DNA of 64,000 bases from Rhodocyclaceae bacterium (GCA_030824115.1 JAVBYI010000009.1:1-64000), one strand, 5' to 3'. Numbered from the stretch's first letter, positions 10,153 through 23,417 are shown. The notes: a model not told the origin generated them from the sequence alone. Translations and numbers: made by a program.

Positions 10153-10175
10153 AAAGTCGGCGCTGGCGGGACGGC
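10152..10175 (-). repeat. Dispersed 24-nt element, copy 3 (C-type, supplies a stop codon)
   Basis: Full consensus in the 36-bp gap between the convergent transglycosylase gene and ffh. The preceding TAA stop ends on the first base of the element. Confidence 0.85.
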
Positions 10176-10188
10176 AGACAATTAACGA

Positions 10189-11559
10189 TTAGCGCGGCAT
10201 CCCCGGCATCCCGCCGCCCATCAGGCCTTTGGCCGCCCGCATCATCTTCGCCATGCCGCCCTTGGAGAACTGTTTCATCATCTTCTGCGTCTGCTCAAAC
10301 TGATTGAGCAGCCGGTTCACCTCCTGAACCTGCACGCCCGCACCGGTCGCGATGCGGCGTTTGCGACTGGCCTTGATCAATTCCGGCTTGGTCCGCTCCA
10401 GCGGCGTCATTGAATTGATGATGCCCTCGATGCGCCGAATAGACTTATCCTCGACTTGGCCACCGGCTTGCTGGGCCATCTGGGCAAATTGCGCCGGCAT
10501 CTTCTCGAGTAGCGCACCCATGCCGCCCATCTGGCGCATTTGACCGATCTGATCCTTGAAGTCATTGAGATCGAAGCCCTTGCCGGACTTCATCTTCTTG
10601 ACGAATTCCTGCGCCTTTTCCTGATCGACGCCGCGCTGCGCATCCTCAACCAAACCGAGAATATCGCCCATGCCGAGAATACGGCTGGCCATGCGCTCGG
10701 GGTGGAATTCCTCGATACCCGTAAGTTTCTCGCCGACGCCGGCAAACTTGAGCGGCTTGCCGGTCACATGGCGCACCGAGAGCGCCGCGCCACCGCGCGC
10801 ATCGCCATCGAGCTTGGTGAGAATCACGCCGGTCAGCGGTAGCGCCTCGTTAAATGCCTTGGCCGTATTCACAGCATCCTGGCCGAGCATGGCATCGACG
10901 ACAAACAAGGTCTCGATCGGCTTCAACTGGGCATGCAGTTCGCGAATCTCGGCCATCATCGCTTCGTCGATTGCAAGGCGTCCCGCGGTGTCGACAAAAA
11001 GGACGTCATGGAAATGGCGTTTGGCGTAATCCAGCGCGGCAGCCGCAATCTCGGCCGGCCTCTGGCCGACCTCGGATGGGAAAAAGTCAATGCCCGCCTG
11101 CGCCGCTACCGTCTTCAACTGCTCAATAGCCGCCGGACGATAAACGTCGCAACTTACCACCAGCACTTTTTTCTTCTGACGCTCCTTCAGCCACTTACCC
11201 AGCTTGGCGGTCGTTGTGGTCTTGCCGGCCCCCTGCAGGCCAGACATCAAGATGATCGCCGGCGGCTGGCAGGCGAGGTTAAGCTCGGCCTTCGCGCCAC
11301 CCATCAACTCGGTCAGTTCTCGATGCACCACACCGACCAGCGCCTGTCCTGGGGTCAGGGAACCGATCACCTCCTGGCCGACCGCTTTTTCCTTCACGCG
11401 CGCAATAAATTCCTTGACGACCGGCAACGCCACATCAGCCTCCAGCAAGGCCATGCGCACTTCGCGCAGCATTTCCTGGATGTTTTCTTCAGACAGGCGG
11501 GCTTGTCCGCGCAGGTTTTTTACGACCTTGGCGAGTTTTTGCGTCAGGTTATCGAGCAT
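10189..11559 (-). CDS. ffh: Signal recognition particle protein Ffh
   Basis: GTPase subunit of the SRP that binds signal sequences and 4.5S RNA and targets membrane proteins to FtsY/SecYEG. The 456-aa protein has the N domain, the G domain with GLQGAGKTTTTAKLG, DTAGRLAID and TKLDGDARGG, and the methionine-rich M domain at the C-terminus (MMKQFSKGGMAKMMRAAKGLMGGGMPGMPR split over the last 30 residues). The start is MLDNLTQKL at 11559; the longer frame has no family support. The divergent neighbour is the CcsA-like gene, as usual. Confidence 0.97.
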   Translation of the reverse strand: MLDNLTQKLAKVVKNLRGQARLSEENIQEMLREVRMALLEADVALPVVKEFIARVKEKAVGQEVIGSLTPGQALVGVVHRELTELMGGAKAELNLACQPPAIILMSGLQGAGKTTTTAKLGKWLKERQKKKVLVVSCDVYRPAAIEQLKTVAAQAGIDFFPSEVGQRPAEIAAAALDYAKRHFHDVLFVDTAGRLAIDEAMMAEIRELHAQLKPIETLFVVDAMLGQDAVNTAKAFNEALPLTGVILTKLDGDARGGAALSVRHVTGKPLKFAGVGEKLTGIEEFHPERMASRILGMGDILGLVEDAQRGVDQEKAQEFVKKMKSGKGFDLNDFKDQIGQMRQMGGMGALLEKMPAQFAQMAQQAGGQVEDKSIRRIEGIINSMTPLERTKPELIKASRKRRIATGAGVQVQEVNRLLNQFEQTQKMMKQFSKGGMAKMMRAAKGLMGGGMPGMPR

Positions 11560-11628
11560 GGTTTGAGCGTGTTTCCGGGGCAGTAATTCGAGAAATAAGC
11601 GTCTGGGGCCTTGGTGTAGACTCGCGTC

Positions 11629-12477
11629 ATGCAAATGATACTGCACCCGCCCTGGCCCCATCTGCTGGTTGCCGCCCTATATTCAGGCCTGGCCGGACAC
11701 TTCTGGCGCTCGCGCTGGCGTGGCGCGATGCTTGACCAGCCCATTCGCGGACTGGCGATCTGGGAGCGGGCGGTGTTGCTGTTCGCGCTTGCCCTGCACG
11801 GCCTCACGGTTGCCGCCGAATTGTTCCCCCCAAATGGGACCAACATGCGCTTCGGGTTTTCTGTCGCCTTGTCGATGATGACCTGGCTTGCTGTCGCGCT
11901 TTACTGGATCGAAAGTTTCTACGCCCGCATGGAGGGACTACAGATGCTCGGCCTCCCGTTAGCCGCCCTCTGCGGCCTGTTGCCGTGGCTGATACCCGGC
12001 CAGCATGAGATTCCGAATGCCGACTCGCCCTTCTTTCGCATGCACTTCCTGATGGCGATGTTCGCCTACAGTTTGTTCACCTTGGCCGCCTTGCACGCCA
12101 TTCTGATGGCGGTCACCGAGCAGCATTTGCATCGCGGCCGGTTAACGCCTCTGTTTGCTGGATTACCACCGCTCCTGACGATGGAAGCGCTGCTGTTTCG
12201 GCTGATCTCCATCGCCTTCGCCCTCCTGACCCTGACACTCCTGTCCGGCGCTCTGTTTTCCGAACAGATTTTTGGTAAGCCGCTACCGCTCAATCACAAG
12301 ACCGTCTTCGCCGTCATTTCCTGGCTGATTTTCGGTGCCCTGCTGGCCGGTCGCCACCGCTACGGTTGGCGTGGCCGCATGGCACTACGCTGGACGCTGA
12401 CGGGGTTTGGAGTCTTACTACTGGCCTATGTCGGCAGCCGCTTTGTTCTTGAAGTCATTCTTGGTCGGCCGCTTTGA
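11629..12477 (+). CDS. CcsA/YpjD-like cytochrome c assembly family membrane protein
   Basis: Inner-membrane protein with about eight hydrophobic helices and 282 aa, of the cytochrome c assembly (CcsA-like, YpjD) family found next to ffh in many proteobacteria. The haem-handling role of true CcsA is not established for this branch, and the tryptophan-rich WWD motif is absent. Function is therefore uncertain. It precedes pilC by 78 bp on the same strand. Confidence 0.8.
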   Translation: MQMILHPPWPHLLVAALYSGLAGHFWRSRWRGAMLDQPIRGLAIWERAVLLFALALHGLTVAAELFPPNGTNMRFGFSVALSMMTWLAVALYWIESFYARMEGLQMLGLPLAALCGLLPWLIPGQHEIPNADSPFFRMHFLMAMFAYSLFTLAALHAILMAVTEQHLHRGRLTPLFAGLPPLLTMEALLFRLISIAFALLTLTLLSGALFSEQIFGKPLPLNHKTVFAVISWLIFGALLAGRHRYGWRGRMALRWTLTGFGVLLLAYVGSRFVLEVILGRPL

Positions 12478-12555
12478 ACAAAACCCGGCTTTTTCGGCTT
12501 TACAAGGCCGCAATGCCTAGGCATCATCCCGATGCTGATTGATTAAGGAGCAGGC

Positions 12556-13770
12556 ATGGCTTCGCCAAAAAAAGACGACGGGCAAAAAACCTTTGCCTGG
12601 GAAGGCAAGGATAAGCACGGCAAGATCGTTCGCGGTGAATTACGCGCCGCGACTGAGACGGTCGTCAGAACAACCCTGCGCCGTCAAGGTATTTTGGTCA
12701 GCAAGGTCAAAAAGATGGGGGCCACGGGGGGCGGCACAGTCACCGATAAGGACATCACCCTGTTCACGCGTCAGCTGGCCACCATGATGAAGTCGGGAGT
12801 TCCTCTGCTACAGGCATTCGACATTGTTGGCAAGGGCGCCTCCAATGCTGCGGTCGGCAAACTGCTGTCTGACATCAAAACTGACGTTGAAACCGGTTCC
12901 GCGCTTAATCAGGCATTTCGCAAATATCCACTGTACTTCGATCAGCTTTATTGCAACTTGGTCGAGGCGGGTGAGCAAGCCGGCATTCTGGACTCCCTAC
13001 TGGATCGCTTGGCCATCTACAAGGAAAAGACTCAGGCCATCATAGGCAAAATCAAGAGTGCGCTGTTTTATCCGATCTCGGTACTCGTGGTTGCATTCAT
13101 CGTCACGGCCGTCATCATGATCTTCGTCGTGCCTCAATTCAAGGATATTTTTAGCAATTTTGGCGCTGAGCTACCCGGCCCGACACTCGTTGTCATCGGC
13201 ATCTCAGATTACTTCACCAAGTACTGGTACATCGTCTTTGGTAGCGCCTTTGGCGGGGTGTATAGCTTTTTGTACACTTGGAAGCGGTCCGTAACCATGC
13301 AGATCTTCATGGACAAACTGGCCCTGAAGCTCCCGGTTTTCGGCTCTGTCATCCGCAAAGCCACTATTGCCCGCTGGACGAGAACCCTATCAACGATGTT
13401 CGCCGCCGGGGTCCCGCTTGTCGAAGCACTGGATTCCGTTGGTGGCGCCTCGGGTAACTACGTTTATCGCGAAGCCACCAAACAGATCAAGGCAGAGATT
13501 AGTACGGGATCCAGCCTGACTGTCGCGATGCAGAATGCTGACGTCTTCCCCAGCATGGTGATCCAAATGGTTGCCATTGGCGAAGAATCTGGCCAGCTTG
13601 ATGCAATGACCGGCAAGGTCGCCGACTTTTTTGAGGCTGAAGTCGATGATGCGGTTGATGCGCTTTCCAGCTTGATGGAGCCGATAATCATGGTGGTTTT
13701 GGGCATCCTCATCGGTGGCATCATCGTCGCCATGTACCTGCCGATCTTCAAGATGGGTGCCGTCGTCTAA
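12556..13770 (+). CDS. pilC: Type IV pilus inner-membrane platform protein PilC
   Basis: Polytopic platform protein of the type IVa pilus motor. The 404-aa protein contains two GspF/T2SSF repeats (TLFTRQLATMMKSGVPLLQAFDIV near residue 75 and ARWTRTLSTMFAAGVPLVEALDSV near 275), each followed by membrane helices, and ends with the typical MVVLGILIGGIIVAMYLPIFKMGAVV. A strong AAGGAG lies seven bases before the ATG. The ATPase gene pilB that usually precedes it is not here; pilD follows after 8 bp. Confidence 0.95.
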   Translation: MASPKKDDGQKTFAWEGKDKHGKIVRGELRAATETVVRTTLRRQGILVSKVKKMGATGGGTVTDKDITLFTRQLATMMKSGVPLLQAFDIVGKGASNAAVGKLLSDIKTDVETGSALNQAFRKYPLYFDQLYCNLVEAGEQAGILDSLLDRLAIYKEKTQAIIGKIKSALFYPISVLVVAFIVTAVIMIFVVPQFKDIFSNFGAELPGPTLVVIGISDYFTKYWYIVFGSAFGGVYSFLYTWKRSVTMQIFMDKLALKLPVFGSVIRKATIARWTRTLSTMFAAGVPLVEALDSVGGASGNYVYREATKQIKAEISTGSSLTVAMQNADVFPSMVIQMVAIGEESGQLDAMTGKVADFFEAEVDDAVDALSSLMEPIIMVVLGILIGGIIVAMYLPIFKMGAVV

Positions 13771-13778
13771 ACCTGCGG

Positions 13779-14624
13779 ATGATTGCCATAGACCCATTCA
13801 CCCTGGCTGCGATCAGCAGCATCTTCGGTCTGCTGATCGGCAGCTTCCTCAATGTCGTCATTCATCGCCTGCCGATCATGATGGAGCGCGAATGGCAGGC
13901 CCAGTGCGCTGAACTGACGGGGAATACCCCCGCCCAGCAGGAACCCTTTTCCCTGGTCGCCCCGCGCTCCCGCTGTCCGCATTGCGGCCACCAGATCGGT
14001 GCGCTGGAAAATATCCCGATCCTCAGCTACCTGCTGCAAAAAGGTTGTTGCAAAGGCTGCGGCAAGGGCATCAGTCCCCGTTATCCGCTGGTTGAGGCGT
14101 TGACCGGACTCGTTTTCGGCTATGCCGCCTGGCGCTTTGGCTTCAGTCTGGCGGGCGTTGGTGCCATGCTCTTTCTGTCCATCATGATCGCCCTGACTTT
14201 CATCGATGCCGATACCCAGTTGCTGCCCGATGACCTCACGCTACCCTTAATCTGGGCGGGGTTGCTGATCAACCTTTTCCACACCTTCACGACCCTGCCC
14301 AACGCCGTCATCGGCGCAGCCGTCGGTTATCTGGCGCTTTGGTCGGTCTATTGGCTGTTCAAGCTCGCCACTGGCAAGGAAGGCATGGGCTATGGCGACT
14401 TCAAATTACTCGCCGCCATCGGCGCCTGGCTCGGTTGGCCGCTGTTACCGCTGGTGATTCTCCTGTCGTCTCTGGTCGGCGCCGTCATCGGTGTCGCTCT
14501 GATCGTGCTGGCCAAACGTGGCCGCAACGTGCCGATGCCCTTTGGCCCTTATCTGGCCATTGCTGGCGTGATTGCCCTGTTTTGGGGCAATGAACTCAAT
14601 CGAACCTATCTGGGACTCATGTAG
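13779..14624 (+). CDS. pilD: Prepilin peptidase / N-methyltransferase
   Basis: Bifunctional inner-membrane aspartyl protease that trims type IV prepilins after the glycine and N-methylates the new N-terminus. The 281-aa protein has the zinc-binding cysteines C66, C69, C91 and C94 in the cytoplasmic loop and both aspartate motifs, FIDADTQLLPD near 141-151 and GYGDFKLLAAIG. It would process PilA-type pilins, and also the MSHA minor pilins encoded at 41-43 kb. Confidence 0.96.
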   Translation: MIAIDPFTLAAISSIFGLLIGSFLNVVIHRLPIMMEREWQAQCAELTGNTPAQQEPFSLVAPRSRCPHCGHQIGALENIPILSYLLQKGCCKGCGKGISPRYPLVEALTGLVFGYAAWRFGFSLAGVGAMLFLSIMIALTFIDADTQLLPDDLTLPLIWAGLLINLFHTFTTLPNAVIGAAVGYLALWSVYWLFKLATGKEGMGYGDFKLLAAIGAWLGWPLLPLVILLSSLVGAVIGVALIVLAKRGRNVPMPFGPYLAIAGVIALFWGNELNRTYLGLM

Positions 14625-14680
14625 GCTTGATTTTGCCCTGATGGGCAAGCATTTAACGGGGTCGGTGGATCAAGCCCCGA

Positions 14681-14686
14681 TATAAT
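14681..14686 (+). promoter_or_regulatory. Candidate -10 box for fmdB
   Basis: A perfect TATAAT lies 22 bases before the fmdB ATG, with GGAG at 14699-14702 as ribosome site. No good -35 hexamer is seen at normal spacing, so this is tentative. Confidence 0.35.
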
Positions 14687-14708
14687 TCTGCAAATTCTGG
14701 AGAATCCC

Positions 14709-14966
14709 ATGCCTATCTACGCCTATCGTTGCAGCCAATGCGGCTTCGAAAAAGATGTCCTGCAGAAAATGGCCGACGCTCCCCTGACCACGTGTCCTGA
14801 GTGCAAAACCGACAACTTCAGCAAACAGCTGACCGCCGCCGGGTTTCAGCTCAAGGGCAGCGGCTGGTATCAGACCGACTTCAAGGGTGGCGGCCAGTCA
14901 GCCCCCAAGAACGATAACCCGCCGCCCTGCCAGGGAGGCACAGGTAGCTGCCCCTCCTGCAACTGA
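14709..14966 (+). CDS. FmdB family zinc ribbon protein
   Basis: Small protein (85 aa) of the FmdB/putative regulatory zinc-ribbon family, with two CxxC pairs (CSQCGF and CPECKT) and a disordered Gly/Pro/Ser tail ending in CPSCN, a third CxxC. Molecular role unknown. It stands just upstream of DUF502 and aspS, a common betaproteobacterial grouping. Confidence 0.88.
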   Translation: MPIYAYRCSQCGFEKDVLQKMADAPLTTCPECKTDNFSKQLTAAGFQLKGSGWYQTDFKGGGQSAPKNDNPPPCQGGTGSCPSCN

Positions 14967-14977
14967 TCCCTCGCGCC

Positions 14978-15604
14978 TTGAAAAAGTATTTCATTACCGG
15001 GCTACTGATCTGGATCCCGCTGGTCATCACAGCCTGGGTGCTGACGGCCATCGTCGGTACGATGGATCAGTCCCTGCGTCTCTTGCCAGCCGCGCTTCAC
15101 CCGTTGAACCTGCTCGGCTTCAACATTCCCGGGGCCGGTGCATTGTTGACACTGGTGATCGTTTTCCTCACCGGACTGGTCACGGCCAACATCATCGGCC
15201 AGAAGCTGGTGAAGTTCTGGGAAGCCTTGCTGGCGCGCATTCCGGTCGTCAAATCGATCTACTACAGCGTCAAGCAGGTTTCCGACACGCTCTTTTCGGG
15301 CAGCGGCGAAGCTTTCCGCAAAGTCCTGTTGGTGCACTACCCGCATCCCGAGGCCTGGTCAGTGGCCTTCCAGACCGGGACGCCACCGCGCCAGATCGGC
15401 GATCTGCTGGCTGATGAGTACGTCAGCGTGTTCATCCCCACCGCCCCCAGCCCGGTCAACGGCTTTTTCTTCTTCGTCAAGAAGAGCGAAACCATCGAAC
15501 TCGACATCAGCGTTGATGACGCCCTGAAATACATCGTCTCGATGGGTGTCGTGCCGCCGGCACAACGCTACCCCAATCTGGCAGGACGCGCCCAGAACGA
15601 ATAA
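14978..15604 (+). CDS. DUF502 family membrane protein
   Basis: Inner-membrane protein of the DUF502 family, 208 aa. Two N-terminal transmembrane helices (about 3-25 and 42-66) are followed by the conserved [20 protein letters not shown] block and a soluble domain. The start is the TTG at 14978 ([21 protein letters not shown]), matching the family N-terminus. It lies between fmdB and aspS. Function unknown. Confidence 0.85.
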   Translation: MKKYFITGLLIWIPLVITAWVLTAIVGTMDQSLRLLPAALHPLNLLGFNIPGAGALLTLVIVFLTGLVTANIIGQKLVKFWEALLARIPVVKSIYYSVKQVSDTLFSGSGEAFRKVLLVHYPHPEAWSVAFQTGTPPRQIGDLLADEYVSVFIPTAPSPVNGFFFFVKKSETIELDISVDDALKYIVSMGVVPPAQRYPNLAGRAQNE

Positions 15605-15618
15605 TTTCCCCGGCGCTT

Positions 15619-15642
15619 GCCGTCCCGCCAGCGCCGACTTTT
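15619..15642 (+). repeat. Dispersed 24-nt element, copy 4 (intergenic, C-type)
   Basis: Full consensus between DUF502 and aspS, ending 21 bases before the aspS start codon; it would therefore be in the aspS leader if transcription reads through. Confidence 0.85.
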
Positions 15643-15663
15643 AGAGCTCAGAACGGAACCTTC

Positions 15664-17463
15664 ATGCGTACTCATTATTGCGGCCAACTCAATGCCGGCC
15701 ACATCGACCAGATCGTCACCCTGTGCGGCTGGAATCATCGCCGCCGCGACCACGGTGGGGTGATCTTCATCGACCTGCGCGACCGCGAAGGCATCGCCCA
15801 GATCGTCTGCGACCCGGATCGTCCTGAGATGTTCAAGCTGGCCGAGGCGGTGCGTAATGAATTTGTGCTCAGGATCACCGGCAAGGTGCGCCGCCGCCCC
15901 GCCGGTACCGAGAATGCCAACATGCCCTCGGGCGAGGTTGAAATTCTCTGCCACGAGCTGGAAATCCTCAACGCCGCCGTCACCCCGCCCTTCCAGCTCG
16001 ACGAGGACAACCTGTCGGAGAACGTGCGTCTGGTCAATCGCGTCATCGACCTGCGCCGGCCGCAGATGCAGAAGAACATGCTGCTGCGCTACAAAACCGC
16101 GCGCGCCTTCCGCCGCTTCCTCGACGATAACGGCTTCATCGACATCGAGACGCCGATGCTCACCAAGTCGACGCCCGAAGGTGCCCGCGACTACCTCGTG
16201 CCCTCGCGCGTCCATCCCGGTCAGTTCTTCGCACTGCCGCAATCGCCGCAACTGTTCAAGCAGTTGCTGATGGTTGCCGGCTATGACCGTTACTACCAGA
16301 TCGTCAAGTGCTTCCGCGACGAAGACCTGCGCGCCGACCGCCAGCCCGAATTCACCCAGGTCGATATCGAGACCTCGTTCATGGACGAGGCTGCCATCAC
16401 CAGCATCATCGAGCAACTGATTCGCTACGTCTTCAAGGATGCTATCGACGTCGACCTGCCCGATCCCTTCCCGCGCATGACCTATGCCGAAGCCATGCGC
16501 CGTTTCGGCTCGGACAAGCCCGATCTGCGCGTGACGCTGGAACTGGTGGATGTCACCGATGCCGTCACCGACGTGGCCTTCAAGGTGTTCAGCGGCCCGG
16601 CCACCTCCGGCGGCCGCGTGGCGGCCATGCGCATTCCGAACGGCAATCAGCTGACGCGTGGCGAGATCGACGGCTACACCGAATTCGTCAAGATCTATGG
16701 CGCCAAGGGCCTCGCCTACATCAAGGTCAATGACGCGACCAAACTCAACGAGGAAGGCCTGCAGTCGCCGATCGTCAAGAACCTCCACGAAGCCGCGCTC
16801 AAGACCATCGTCGAGCGTACCGGCGCACAATCCGGCGACCTGATCTTCTTCGGCGCCGACAAGACCAAGGTGGTCAATGATGCCCTCGGTGCCTTGCGCA
16901 GCAAGATCGGCCACGAAAAGGGCTACGTCAATGGCAAGGCTTGGGAACCGGTCTGGGTCATCGATTTCCCGATGTTCGAATACAGCGAGGAAGACAAACG
17001 CTGGACGGCTTGCCACCACCCCTTCACCTCGCCGAAAGATGGCCACGACGAGCTGATGAAGACCAATCCGGGCGAGTGTCTCGCCAAGGCCTACGACCTC
17101 GCCCTCAACGGTTGGGAAATCGGCGGCGGCTCGGTGCGTATCCACAAGGCCGATGTGCAGGCCCGCGTCTTCGAAGCCCTCGGCATCGGCGAGGAAGAAC
17201 AGCGCATCAAGTTCGGCTTCCTGCTCGACGCCCTCAAGTATGGCGCGCCGCCCCACGGCGGTCTGGCCTTCGGTCTCGACCGCATCGTCACCATGATGAC
17301 CGGCGCCGAATCGATCCGCGACGTGATCGCCTTCCCGAAGACACAGCGCGCCCAATGCCTGCTGACCGACGCGCCCTCGGACGTTGACGAAAAGCAGTTG
17401 CGCGAGCTGCACATCCGCCTGCGCCAGAAGGTTGAAACGCAAGTCGAAGTCGGCAAGGCCTGA
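15664..17463 (+). CDS. aspS: Aspartate--tRNA(Asp/Asn) ligase
   Basis: Class IIb synthetase, 599 aa. It has the N-terminal OB-fold anticodon-binding domain ([30 protein letters not shown]), motif 2 ([20 protein letters not shown]), the bacterial GAD insertion at about 290-420 and motif 3 ([14 protein letters not shown]). Many proteobacteria lacking asparaginyl-tRNA synthetase have a non-discriminating version; the sequence alone does not settle this here. A secreted RNase gene starts one base after the stop codon. Confidence 0.97.
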   Translation: MRTHYCGQLNAGHIDQIVTLCGWNHRRRDHGGVIFIDLRDREGIAQIVCDPDRPEMFKLAEAVRNEFVLRITGKVRRRPAGTENANMPSGEVEILCHELEILNAAVTPPFQLDEDNLSENVRLVNRVIDLRRPQMQKNMLLRYKTARAFRRFLDDNGFIDIETPMLTKSTPEGARDYLVPSRVHPGQFFALPQSPQLFKQLLMVAGYDRYYQIVKCFRDEDLRADRQPEFTQVDIETSFMDEAAITSIIEQLIRYVFKDAIDVDLPDPFPRMTYAEAMRRFGSDKPDLRVTLELVDVTDAVTDVAFKVFSGPATSGGRVAAMRIPNGNQLTRGEIDGYTEFVKIYGAKGLAYIKVNDATKLNEEGLQSPIVKNLHEAALKTIVERTGAQSGDLIFFGADKTKVVNDALGALRSKIGHEKGYVNGKAWEPVWVIDFPMFEYSEEDKRWTACHHPFTSPKDGHDELMKTNPGECLAKAYDLALNGWEIGGGSVRIHKADVQARVFEALGIGEEEQRIKFGFLLDALKYGAPPHGGLAFGLDRIVTMMTGAESIRDVIAFPKTQRAQCLLTDAPSDVDEKQLRELHIRLRQKVETQVEVGKA

Positions 17464-17464
17464 C

Positions 17465-17809
17465 GTGCGGCAGTTCTTTCTGCTCCTGTGGCTGGCCCTG
17501 ACTTGCGGGCTGGTACAGGCGCAGGAGATAACCCCCGCCGGCCTGCCACCGGAAGGGCGTGAAACCCTTGCCATGATCCATCAAGGCGGTCCGTTTCCAC
17601 ACAAGCGTGACGGCATCGAATTCCGCAACTTCGAGAAACGGCTGCCGCTCAAGCCACGCGGCCATTACCGCGAATACACGGTGCGCACACCAGGCGTAAA
17701 ACATCGCGGCGCACGGCGGATTGTCTGCGGCGGCCTGCCGCCGACGCGTCCCGAGGCCTGCTGGTACACCGCAGATCATTACCAGAGTTTCCATAAAATC
17801 ACGCCATGA
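17465..17809 (+). CDS. Secreted guanyl-specific ribonuclease (barnase/RNase Sa family)
   Basis: Predicted extracytoplasmic RNase of the N1/T1/barnase family. The GTG start at 17465 gives a 114-aa precursor with a clear signal peptide (MRQFFLLLWLALTCGLVQA) and a mature domain of about 95 residues. Family catalytic residues are visible: E70 in GHYREYTV, the arginines of RGARRIV (81-85) and H105 in TADHYQSF. It begins one base after aspS and its stop overlaps the start of the barstar gene (ATGA), which encodes the cognate inhibitor. Confidence 0.9.
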   Translation: MRQFFLLLWLALTCGLVQAQEITPAGLPPEGRETLAMIHQGGPFPHKRDGIEFRNFEKRLPLKPRGHYREYTVRTPGVKHRGARRIVCGGLPPTRPEACWYTADHYQSFHKITP

Positions 17810-18240
17810 ATTACGCCGAACTGCTGACCCGCCTCGATCACGCCAGCGTCTATCACATGCCGCTCGATGGCGAGGAAGCCCTGATCGCTGCGGCCGAACA
17901 GAATGGCTTTTTTGTCTTCCGTGTCGACCTCACGGGCGCACAGGACAAGGCGGAGATGCTCGACATCATCGGCAAGACGATGACCTTCCCCGAGTGGTTC
18001 GGCCACAACTGGGATGCGCTGCTCGATTGCCTGGCCGATCTGGGCTGGCGCCCTGCTGAAGGCTATCTGGTCATCCTCGAACATTGCGATGGCATCCACG
18101 GCCGCGCCGAGGCCGACTTTGTCGAGGCCCTGCAGGTCTTTGAAGCTGCGGCTAATGAATGGCGTGAGCAGGGCATTCCCTTCTGGTGCTTTGTCGACAT
18201 GCAGGCCGACGGCATCAACTGGCTCAGCGATATCGCCTGA
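17806..18240 (+). CDS. Barstar family RNase inhibitor
   Basis: Cytoplasmic inhibitor expected to protect the cell from the RNase encoded immediately upstream. The 144-aa protein contains the barstar core: FFVFRVDL, KAEMLDIIGKTMTFPEWFGHNWDALLDCLADL, then a domain ending in FWCFVDMQADG. The helix with the FGHNWDAL motif supplies the acidic active-site-plugging face in barstar. The start overlaps the RNase stop by 4 nt, so toxin and inhibitor are made from one transcript. Confidence 0.92.
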   Translation: MNYAELLTRLDHASVYHMPLDGEEALIAAAEQNGFFVFRVDLTGAQDKAEMLDIIGKTMTFPEWFGHNWDALLDCLADLGWRPAEGYLVILEHCDGIHGRAEADFVEALQVFEAAANEWREQGIPFWCFVDMQADGINWLSDIA

Positions 18241-18243
18241 TCC

Positions 18244-21957
<3,714 letters not shown>

Positions 21958-21960
<3 letters not shown>

Positions 21961-22575
21961 TTTCTTTTCTGGCTCATCCAGCCATGACCCAATGACTTCC
22001 TCGGCCTCTTCAATACCGGTCTTCTTCAGGCTTGAAAACAGTTGCAGCGTGAATGGTACGCCGGGGAAATCGGCGCTGGCGAGACGGCGTGCATCGGCCA
22101 GCGTCTTGGCCTGTTCCTGACGCGTCAGCTTGTCCGCCTTGGTCAGCAGGCAGTGAATTGGCTTGCCGGTTTCGCCAAACCAGCCGATCATCTTCCGATC
22201 AAGCTCGGTAAAGGGGCGGCGCGCATCCATGATCAACACCAGCCCGACCAGCGCCTCACGCCGTGTCAGGTAGTGTTCCAGCAGGCCCTGCCACTGGCGG
22301 CGCACGGTTTCAGGCACTTGGGCATAGCCGTAACCAGGCAGATCGACCATCGCGGCGCCATTCTTCAGGCGGAACAGATTGATCAGCTGGGTGCGCCCTG
22401 GCGTCTTGGAAACATAGGCCAGACGCGTATGGTCAGCCAGCGTATTGATGGCAGATGACTTGCCGGCATTGGAGCGTCCGGCAAAGGCAATCTCCGCCCC
22501 GCCGGCCTGGGGCAACATGTAGGGATCGGCAACAGAAATTTCGAATTCGGCGTGGCGGAATAGATTGGATGTCAT
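21958..22575 (-). CDS. engB: Ribosome biogenesis GTP-binding protein EngB (YihA/YsxC)
   Basis: Essential small GTPase for 50S subunit assembly, 205 aa. It has G1 GRSNAGKS at 33-40, G3 DLPGYGYA, G4 TKAD and the C-terminal FSSLKKTGIEEA. Repeat copy 6 encodes RRLASADF at about residues 162-169, in the poorly conserved stretch before the last strand and G5 (FSS). It is divergent from the cytochrome c4 gene, a common betaproteobacterial pair. Confidence 0.95.
22065..22088 (-). repeat. Dispersed 24-nt element, copy 6 (in engB)
   Basis: T-type copy with the AAAAGT end changed to GGAAAT; the rest matches. Read as RLASADF within EngB. Confidence 0.7.
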
Positions 22576-22664
22576 TGAAAGTGATAGTTGGGGGTCGCAA
22601 CATGAATGGAAGCTGATATAGAATAGCGCGTTTGCAAATCCTGCTGTTCTTCAGGAGCCTCTCG

Positions 22665-23321
22665 ATGACCCGTTTTTCGCTCATGACGATGTTTTCCGTC
22701 GCCGCTCTGGCCTTGTCGGCAACTGCCCAAGCCAGCGACGAAGCCAAGCCCGCCCCCTATCAGGGCGACGCCACCAAGGGCCAGCCGCTTGCTTCGGCAG
22801 TCTGTGGCGCCTGTCATGGTCCCGATGGCAACAGCCTGACCTCGGCCAACCCCAAGCTGGCCGGCCAACATGCCCAGTATCTGTTCAAGCAGATGAAGAA
22901 TTTCAAGGCCAACGCCGAGGGTAAGTCTGAGCGCATCAACCCCATCATGAACGGCATGATCGCACCCTACACCGAAGAGCAGATGAAGGATTTTGCAGCC
23001 TACTTCGCCACCCAGAAGCAAACAGGTGGCGAGATGAAGGATCGCGAAGCGCTCACGCTGGGCCAGAAAATCTGGCGTGCCGGTGATGCCAGCAAGGGTC
23101 TGCCTGCCTGCGCCGCCTGCCACGGCCCCGCCGGTGCCGGCCTGCCCGCCCAGTACCCCCGTCTGGCGGGTCAGTTCCCGGAATACACCGAAGCGCAGTT
23201 GAAGGCCTTCCGCGTCAGTGAGCGTGCCAACGACCCAAACCGCATGATGCAGATGGTCGCCGTCAAGATGACGGATGCCGAGATCAAGGCTGTGGCGGAC
23301 TACATCGCCGGGCTGCATTGA
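22665..23321 (+). CDS. Dihaem cytochrome c4
   Basis: Periplasmic electron carrier, usually donating to terminal oxidases. A signal peptide (MTRFSLMTMFSVAALALSATAQAS) precedes two homologous c-type domains, each with one CxxCH haem site (CGACHG and CAACHG) and a distal methionine ligand candidate (NGMIAPYTEEQMKDFAAYF; NRMMQMVAVKMTDAEIKAVADYI). The start at 22665 has AGGAG seven bases upstream. In many relatives resB and ccsB follow; here a histidine kinase does. Confidence 0.92.
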   Translation: MTRFSLMTMFSVAALALSATAQASDEAKPAPYQGDATKGQPLASAVCGACHGPDGNSLTSANPKLAGQHAQYLFKQMKNFKANAEGKSERINPIMNGMIAPYTEEQMKDFAAYFATQKQTGGEMKDREALTLGQKIWRAGDASKGLPACAACHGPAGAGLPAQYPRLAGQFPEYTEAQLKAFRVSERANDPNRMMQMVAVKMTDAEIKAVADYIAGLH

Positions 23322-23348
23322 ACGATACGCAAACTACGTTTCACGCCG

Positions 23349-23380
23349 AAAGGGGTGGCTGCCAGCCACCCCTTTTTCTT
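23349..23380 (+). terminator. Rho-independent terminator of the cytochrome c4 gene
   Basis: A 12-bp stem (AAAGGGGTGGCT 23349-23360 / AGCCACCCCTTT 23364-23375) with a GCC loop and a following U-rich run. It lies 27 bases after the stop codon. Confidence 0.92.
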
Positions 23381-23417
23381 GATGCGCCAGGTTTGATATG
23401 CCCGGTATGATGCACGC

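Noticed and set aside
15568-17574. 668-codon open frame on the minus strand opposite aspS
   Set aside because: Codon-bias shadow of a GC-rich gene: low-complexity, His/Asp/Val-rich, no family similarity, while aspS is unmistakable.
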